A stretch of DNA of 48,662 nucleotides, taken from contig JAFBAP010000081.1 in assembly GCA_019247695.1 (NCBI GenBank), positions 1 to 48,662 on the forward strand. Direction: 5' to 3'. The position numbers were made by a program, and so were the translations under genes. This DNA comes from Verrucomicrobiota bacterium (GTDB lineage: Bacteria > Verrucomicrobiota > Verrucomicrobiia > Chthoniobacterales > JAFAMB01). Numbering within the stretch: position 1 is the stretch's first letter; each line of letters begins with the position of its first letter. Under the pieces are notes generated by a model. It was not told where the DNA came from. It made no database searches and was given only the letters and a program-made list of their open reading frames with translations. Below are positions 43,983 to 48,662 of the stretch, in pieces.

Positions 43983-45146
43983 ATGTTGCCCAAGGTCCAT
44001 ATCGCCGTCACGGGTTTGCAGGGTGAAGCGGTTTTTTCCGAACCGTTCGACCTGCTCGCGACTGAGTTGGCGCCGCGTCTGTGCGAGCGAGGTCACCGCG
44101 TCACGTTGTACCGTGCCGCTCAGTCCGGGCCAACGTGCCCGGCCCGGCCGCCGGGGCTGAACGAAGCGGCGCTGCCGGGCACTGAGGCGACGCTGGGCCG
44201 GAGTCTGACTACGAACCTGTTTGGCACGATCCAGGCCTGCCTTGGTTCCGCCGACGTTCTGTTGCAAGTGCACGCCGGGGGTGGCTGGTTCCAGTGGTTC
44301 CCGCACCTGCTCGGGCGCCGCATCGTTTTGCAGGTGGCCGGCCTGGATGCGCTTGACCGGCGGCACGGCCCGGTCGCGGACGCCTGGTTGCGGCACGCCG
44401 CCACCGTCGGATGCCGGCTCGCTTCCCGGGTGGTGGTTGAGTCGGAGCATGCCCGTCGCATTTACGAGCGCCGCTTCGGTAAACCGTGTGAACTCATCAG
44501 TTACGGTGCGAACCTGATCAGTTCGACGAACCCGGCGTTGCTGGCGCCCCTTGGCCTCATTGCCGGCGGTTATTACCTCTGCGTGGCCGAGCTCCTCGGC
44601 CTCGAGCGGATCGAGCTCATCGCGGAAGGGGGCATGCGATCCGGCACCCTTCGGCCGATCGTGGTGGCGGCCCGGCAGGAATGGCCGCTGGACCATCCTG
44701 CCTCCGAGAGTAATCTCACGCAGGTAACCCAGGAAAGACTCGGCAAATCCACGAAGGTAGTCAGGGTTCCGCCAGATTCGGCGTTATGGCGGGAGTTGCT
44801 GGTCCATGCCTTCGCCTATATCCACAGTGATCCGCCCGGCAGGCCTCACCCGATGATCCTCAATGCCCTGGGCGGCGGTGCCTGCGTACTGGCCGAAGAC
44901 ACTCCGTATGCCCGTGAAGTGCTCGCGGAAGGTGCCTACGGCCTTTTCTGGACCGCATCACCGAGGAACGTGGCAGAGCAGATCCGGCAACTCGAGCACA
45001 ACCCGGCGTTACCGGAAAGATTTCGCCAGCTTGCCAAACGCCGCATCCAGGAACGCTATTCATGGGACCGGATCACAGACGAATACGAGCGGCTTCTGGT
45101 CCAGGTCTGCTCAGAATCCGCGCGTCCCACGGAGAGAGAAAGTTAG
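43983..45146 (+). CDS. GT4-like glycosyltransferase (DUF1972-type N-terminus)
   Basis: 387 residues. The N-terminus VHIAVTGLQGEAVFSEPFDL then LATELAPRLCERGHRVTLYR resembles the DUF1972 domain of rhamnosyl-type GT4 proteins, but the usual G-x-R-G-I-P loop is altered. RLASRVVVESEHARRIYERR and RPHPMILNALGGGACVLAED correspond to the donor-binding half, the latter replacing the standard E-x7-E motif. Activity may therefore be changed. It is divergent from the WecG-like gene across a 495-bp spacer. It ends 42 bp before a 14-bp inverted repeat. Confidence 0.8.
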   Translation: MLPKVHIAVTGLQGEAVFSEPFDLLATELAPRLCERGHRVTLYRAAQSGPTCPARPPGLNEAALPGTEATLGRSLTTNLFGTIQACLGSADVLLQVHAGGGWFQWFPHLLGRRIVLQVAGLDALDRRHGPVADAWLRHAATVGCRLASRVVVESEHARRIYERRFGKPCELISYGANLISSTNPALLAPLGLIAGGYYLCVAELLGLERIELIAEGGMRSGTLRPIVVAARQEWPLDHPASESNLTQVTQERLGKSTKVVRVPPDSALWRELLVHAFAYIHSDPPGRPHPMILNALGGGACVLAEDTPYAREVLAEGAYGLFWTASPRNVAEQIRQLEHNPALPERFRQLAKRRIQERYSWDRITDEYERLLVQVCSESARPTERES

Positions 45147-45187
45147 GCCGGTTGCCGCGCGCCCGGACCGGCCGACGGGGCATATAG

Positions 45188-45272
45188 GGGTTGCGGATCA
45201 ACCGGGGTTATCCCGTAAACCGCAACCGCAAACGGCTGCTTTGATCCGCAACCCGCAACCCGCAGTCCGCAT
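45188..45272. repeat. 14-bp inverted repeat with heptamer array
   Basis: GGGTTGCGGATCAA (45188-45201) and TTGATCCGCAACCC (45241-45254) are perfectly complementary with a 39-nt spacer. TCCGCAA, CCCGCAA, CCCGCAG and TCCGCAT run in 7-bp phase at 45245-45272. The remaining 45147-45325 has no gene. Confidence 0.75.
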
Positions 45273-45325
45273 AACTGATCAACGTCTCGGGTTAACTTCT
45301 TAACTTCTCTACCGTCCCGCCATCG

Positions 45326-46003
45326 TCAGCGTGACTGTTCTAACACGTAAATATGCATTGCCGGGGGAAGCGACCCGGGCGTGAGCTCGAGTTGGGGGCC
45401 GCCGACCCGGGTGATCGACTCGGCCGGATAGCGTGCCAGGAAGTCGTCAACCGGCAGGATATTGAGCACGCCGCGCGGGCTGTAATAATGCATCGGAATA
45501 ATCGCCCGGGGTTGGATCGCCTTGATGGCGGCATCCAGATCATCGTATCCGATCGTCGCGTGGGCACCGGCGAGTGCCAGAAGCAGGTCGACGTTCCCCC
45601 GTAACGCCTCCAGATGGGCGGGTAAGATGGGGTTTCCGATGTCGCCCATGTGCAGCACGCGGATGCCGCCGAGGGTGAAGAGGTACAACGCGTTCGCGTC
45701 CGGATCGCGTCCGAAATCCCACGTGTAACTCTCCATGGCCGGAAAGGAACGGATCTGCAACCCTCGTACGGTCTTTCCCTCCGGCGGCAGTTCCAGCGCG
45801 TTGATCACGGTTGGGCTGCCGAGCACGTGACTCGGGTCGGAGTGGAACGAATCGGTGGCCGAACTCATGATGACGAGGTCGGCGGGTTCGTTGATCGGGT
45901 CAAAGCCGGACCCTTTCGGGCCGGGCGTGTAAGGGTCAGTAATGACGGTCAGCCCGTCAGCTGCGAGGCGAAAACTGGCATGAGCATAAAAGGTGATCTT
46001 CAT
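45326..46003 (-). CDS. MBL-fold protein, degraded metal motif
   Basis: 225 residues. The fold is suggested by the start MKITFYAHASFRLAADGLTV, by LGGIRVLHMGDIGNPILPAH in place of the motif-3 region, and by IQPRAIIPMHYYSPRG with a histidine typical of the UlaG-like C-terminal end. The zinc-binding HxHxDH motif is replaced by SSATDSFHSDPSHVL, which keeps one Asp and one His only. It may have lost metal hydrolase activity or bind metal differently. The ATG is set at 46003. It lies on the same strand as the downstream-strand ABM gene, which precedes it after 130 bp. Confidence 0.78.
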   Translation of the reverse strand: MKITFYAHASFRLAADGLTVITDPYTPGPKGSGFDPINEPADLVIMSSATDSFHSDPSHVLGSPTVINALELPPEGKTVRGLQIRSFPAMESYTWDFGRDPDANALYLFTLGGIRVLHMGDIGNPILPAHLEALRGNVDLLLALAGAHATIGYDDLDAAIKAIQPRAIIPMHYYSPRGVLNILPVDDFLARYPAESITRVGGPQLELTPGSLPPAMHIYVLEQSR

Positions 46004-46133
46004 TAGCCTCCTTCTGAGGTGGGAACAATCAAAGTGTGTGTTGGGTAAGCTGGCATGGCCGCGTCAGGATGCGTGCCGGCCTCGCGGCAGGCGGCGGCAA
46101 GTACCGCATCGCCGAATCCATCGCCGTTGCGAG

Positions 46134-46430
46134 TCAGGCAGAAGCCACCTTCTCACCTAAGAACAGATCCCAAACTTCCACCATGCCTTCGGTGTTGTTC
46201 GGGAACGCCTTCAGGTGCGGAGATTCCATGTGCCGCTCCCAAACCGGACGGTTGGCCCAGTTTTCGTAGAACATGATCGTGCCCGGGTCTTCGACCGAGC
46301 GGAACATGTCATAGTTTATACACCCTTCCTCAGCCAGGGTCGGCGCGATGAGTTTACGACACTCCTCAAAGAGTTTATCCTCGGCGCCGCCTTTGGCTTT
46401 CAATTTGGCGATAACGGTGAGTTGCGACAT
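46134..46430 (-). CDS. ABM-domain (antibiotic biosynthesis monooxygenase-like) protein
   Basis: 98 residues, about the size of single-domain ABM proteins. MSQLTVIAKLKAKGGAEDKL and EEGCINYDMFRSVEDPGTIM then FYENWANRPVWERHMESPH match the ABM core, a dimeric ferredoxin-like barrel. Members oxidise quinols or act as heme- or aldehyde-related small enzymes; the substrate here is unknown. The start at 46430 has AAGGTGG upstream; the longer 46469 form would begin in sequence with no conserved match. It sits upstream of the MBL-fold gene. Confidence 0.85.
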   Translation of the reverse strand: MSQLTVIAKLKAKGGAEDKLFEECRKLIAPTLAEEGCINYDMFRSVEDPGTIMFYENWANRPVWERHMESPHLKAFPNNTEGMVEVWDLFLGEKVASA

Positions 46431-46683
46431 TTGGCCACCTTCTTTGATCCGCTGAAAAAGTGTCAACAAAAATGCCGCCGGCGGACTTTACCCGCGCTTT
46501 TAAGAACGGTTTGGTTGAGATGCGCCGGCCGGCTTCCGGCCGTGCATAGAACTGCATTCGACTGAAGGCGGCTGCCCCGCCTCCGGAAAGGAAGTTAGCT
46601 GCAACGGGCCCGCCTCTCCGGGCATCTGCTCACAAATTGCGGGTTATTGCATATCCCCGCAAATTATGTTCTCCCGGTCCGGC

Positions 46684-46769
46684 AGCCCGTAAGACGGGCT
46701 CCTGACGACTACCTGTGCGGGTAAGGCCCCAAACCCAGCCGGTGCAGGGCAGACACGAATGTCTACCCT
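46684..46769. repeat. Two-hairpin REP-like element between ABM and leuA genes
   Basis: AGCCCGT-AAG-ACGGGCT (46684-46700) is a perfect palindrome, and AGGGCAGACA-CGAA-TGTCTACCCT (46746-46769, one mismatch) is a second. Neither has a T-run. The 409-bp spacer 46431-46839 contains no gene. Confidence 0.6.
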
Positions 46770-46839
46770 GACTCCGGCTGCTCAAAGGCGCTTCCTGATT
46801 TTTTCTGATCACACCGGGCGGCGGGCAAAGCCGGCCGGC

Positions 46840-48411
46840 TCAGACTCCGACCGATTCCAGGGCTTCTTCCGGCGGGACGGTTACAGCGGTTGCAAACCGG
46901 TCGTTGAGCATCCGGTTAACGGCATTCAGGTAAGCCCGGGCGCTTGCCTCGATCACATCGGTGCTGGCGCCTTTTCCACTGATGAGTTTGCCGTGACCGA
47001 AATCGCATTTCACCGTGACTTCACCAAGCGCATCTTTACCGCTGGACGTCGCATGGACGTGGTACTCAACCAGGTTCCCTTGCTGGTTCAGGATGCGGTC
47101 CACGGCTTTCATCGAGGCGTCCACCGCCCCGTTACCCGGCGCAGAATCCTGCCGGACTTCGTCGCCGCGACGCAACCGCACGGTGGCGGTCGGAACGGTG
47201 TTGGTTCCGGAAGTCACGTTGATGTAATCCAGTTGCCAGGTTTCGGCGGCCAACCCCATCGTGTCATCCACCAACGCCCCCAGGTCGTCGTCGTACACGA
47301 ACTTCTTCTTGTCACCGATCTCCTTGAACCGGACGAAGATCTGATCCACCTCCGGTTCGCTCAGCCGGTAGCCCAGGTGCTCGAGGCGCTTGGCCATCGC
47401 GTGGCGGCCGCTGTGCTTGGTCAGGGGGAGTTCGGTTTCGCCCCAGCCGATTTCCCGCGGGTCCATGATTTCGTAAGTTTCCCGCTTCTTCAGGATGCCG
47501 TCCTGATGAATGCCGGCGCTGTGCGCGAAAGCGTTTTCACCGACGATCGCCTTGCTGCGCGCCACGTAGAGGCCGCTCATCCGGCTGACCAGGCGGGACG
47601 ATTTCACGATTTCCTGCGTGTTCACCCCGGTGCAGAAATCTCCGAAGTAATCGTGCCGGGTCTTCAGGGCCATGACCACTTCCTCGAGAGCAACGTTGCC
47701 GGCGCGTTCGCCGATGCCGTTGATCGTGCCTTCGACCTGGCGCGCCCCCGCCTGGATGGCGGCGAGCGAATTGGCGACGGCCAGACCCAGGTCGTTATGG
47801 CAATGGACGCTGATCACGGCATCGTCGATGCCGCGGACGTGGTCACGCAGGTACCGGATCAGGCTGCCAAATTGTTCCGGGACGGCAAATCCGACCGTAT
47901 CCGGGATATTGATGGTTGTAGCGCCGGCATCGATGGCTGCCTGCACCACCTGCGCCAGGAATTCCGGTTCGGTCCGTGAAGCGTCTTCGGGGGAGAATTC
48001 CACGTCGCGGATCAGGTCGCGCGCCCGTCTCACGCCCTCAGTCGCCAGACGAATGATCTCGTCGTGCGCCTTGCGCAGCTTGAATTCGCGATGAATTTTG
48101 GAGGTCGCCAGGAAGACGTGAATCCGGGCCAGGTCGCCCGCCGGTTTGACGGCAGCACCGGCCGCGTCGATATCCTTCGGGTTGCACCGGGCGAGTCCGG
48201 CAATAACGGGGCCTTTCACCTCGGTCGCGATCTGGCGTACCGACTCAAAATCCCCTTCGCTGATGACCGGGAAGCCGGCCTCGATCACGTCGACGTTGAG
48301 CCGCGCCAACTGCCGGGCAATCTCCAGCTTTTCCCGGAGATTCATTGCCGCCCCGGGACATTGTTCACCATCGCGCAGCGTGGTGTCGAAAATGATAACT
48401 TTTTCGGCCAT
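46840..48411 (-). CDS. leuA: 2-isopropylmalate synthase
   Basis: First committed enzyme of leucine synthesis, condensing acetyl-CoA and 2-ketoisovalerate; 523 residues, normal for the long LeuA type. The catalytic TIM barrel starts VIIFDTTLRDGEQCPGAAM, with HCH at residues 203-205 (SVHCHNDLGLAVANSLAAI) and EGTINGIGERAGNVALEE as metal and substrate motifs. A C-terminal leucine-sensing regulatory domain of ~130 residues follows, ending in a strand-rich VTVPPEEALESVGV. The length makes citramalate synthase less likely but does not exclude it. It is separated from other leu genes. A hairpin lies 26 to 56 nt before the ATG. Confidence 0.95.
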   Translation of the reverse strand: MAEKVIIFDTTLRDGEQCPGAAMNLREKLEIARQLARLNVDVIEAGFPVISEGDFESVRQIATEVKGPVIAGLARCNPKDIDAAGAAVKPAGDLARIHVFLATSKIHREFKLRKAHDEIIRLATEGVRRARDLIRDVEFSPEDASRTEPEFLAQVVQAAIDAGATTINIPDTVGFAVPEQFGSLIRYLRDHVRGIDDAVISVHCHNDLGLAVANSLAAIQAGARQVEGTINGIGERAGNVALEEVVMALKTRHDYFGDFCTGVNTQEIVKSSRLVSRMSGLYVARSKAIVGENAFAHSAGIHQDGILKKRETYEIMDPREIGWGETELPLTKHSGRHAMAKRLEHLGYRLSEPEVDQIFVRFKEIGDKKKFVYDDDLGALVDDTMGLAAETWQLDYINVTSGTNTVPTATVRLRRGDEVRQDSAPGNGAVDASMKAVDRILNQQGNLVEYHVHATSSGKDALGEVTVKCDFGHGKLISGKGASTDVIEASARAYLNAVNRMLNDRFATAVTVPPEEALESVGV

Positions 48412-48436
48412 AATAAGTTTTGACGTTGATTCGATG

Positions 48437-48467
48437 GATGGAAGCCGCGGCCAGAAGCGCCTCCATC
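48437..48467 (-). promoter_or_regulatory. Hairpin in the leuA leader
   Basis: On the minus strand GATGGAGGC and GCTTCCATC pair over 9 bp (one G-U) around a 13-nt loop, 26-56 nt upstream of the leuA ATG. It contains CTTCTG but no leucine-codon run, so a classical leader-peptide attenuator is not shown. Confidence 0.3.
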
Positions 48468-48515
48468 GTGAACGTTCCTGACCGAAATTAAAAACTAGCG
48501 AATGAGAAGGAGAGA

Positions 48516-48662
48516 ATGGTTCGGGGCGCCACTCCCAAGGAGGAGAAGATCCGGAAGCCGGAGCTGAAGGCTCGCGTAGCGCATTGCAGGAAGAGCCTTA
48601 GCAGCAAAGGGCCGGGCCGTCAAATAGTTCGGTCACACGGTCACACGGCGGGCACGGCGGGC
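48516..48662 (+). CDS. Possible gene start, cut by the window edge
   Basis: An ATG preceded by AGAAGGAGAGA opens a frame that stays open to the window end: MVRGATPKEEKIRKPELKAR, then more lysine- and arginine-rich sequence. The last 13 or so codons run into repeat module A, so translated sequence there is unreliable. The N-terminus suggests a small basic protein; no family recognised. The strong ribosome-binding site is the main support. Confidence 0.35.
   Translation, partial: MVRGATPKEEKIRKPELKARVAHCRKSLSSKGPGRQIVRSHGHTAGTAG
48627..48662 (+). repeat. Repeat module A, copy cut by the window end
   Basis: GTTCGG followed by GGTCACACGGTCACACGG and CACGGCGGGC, the same as the start of module A at 10803. 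Confidence 0.8.

Overview
The window is high-GC bacterial chromosome with dense genes, weak or absent Shine-Dalgarno sites in many places, and intergenic spaces filled with short-period repeats. The gene set suggests a soil-type Verrucomicrobiota bacterium: a kinase-like Sel1-repeat protein, recA directly upstream of alaS, paired Hsp20 genes, exosortase with EpsI, and many GT4 glycosyltransferases. This placement is an inference from gene content; no rRNA gene is present to confirm it.

Layout. 1-2.5 kb: 3' part of a membrane-anchored Sel1-repeat protein, tRNA-Val(GAC) with encoded CCA, and a small YkvA-like membrane protein. 2.5-6.2 kb: recA-alaS. 6.4-7.5 kb: two small heat-shock proteins, with a good intrinsic terminator and a possible sigma-54 promoter. 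7.8-10.8 kb: GNAT, GT4 glycosyltransferase and thioredoxin reductase. 10.8-11.35 kb: a repeat-filled divergent spacer. 11.35-12.4 kb: riboflavin synthase convergent with an ArfB-like release factor. 12.6-15.9 kb: sucC-sucD-citrate synthase behind a strong-looking promoter.

16.2-38.3 kb is a large extracellular polysaccharide and exosortase region. It holds UDP-galactopyranose mutase, six clear GT4/GT2 glycosyltransferases and several probable ones, four methyltransferases, a GT-C-like membrane protein, a secreted beta-helix protein, a Wzx-like flippase, a Wzy-like polymerase, an exosortase and its EpsI partner. After an interruption (38.3-41.5 kb: GNAT, a lower-GC orphan gene, a membrane protein with an anti-sigma look, an ECF sigma factor) the sugar theme resumes at 41.5-45.1 kb with a GDP-mannose 3,5-epimerase-like enzyme, a WecG/TagA glycosyltransferase and another glycosyltransferase. 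Together these could make activated sugars, build and methylate a lipid-linked repeat unit, flip and polymerise it, and process exported proteins. No initiating phosphoglycosyltransferase, Wza/Wzc export machinery or recognisable PEP-CTERM substrate is seen in the window.

45.3-48.4 kb carries an MBL-fold protein with a degraded metal motif, an ABM-domain monooxygenase-like protein and leuA.

The most unusual feature is not a gene. Several intergenic spaces share a compound repeat architecture: heptamer arrays of the GGGTNNC type next to stop codons, then a module of CACGGCG units (A), then a module of TCTGTG/TCTGCG units (B). A separate three-hairpin REP-like element lies at 27.46-27.53 kb.
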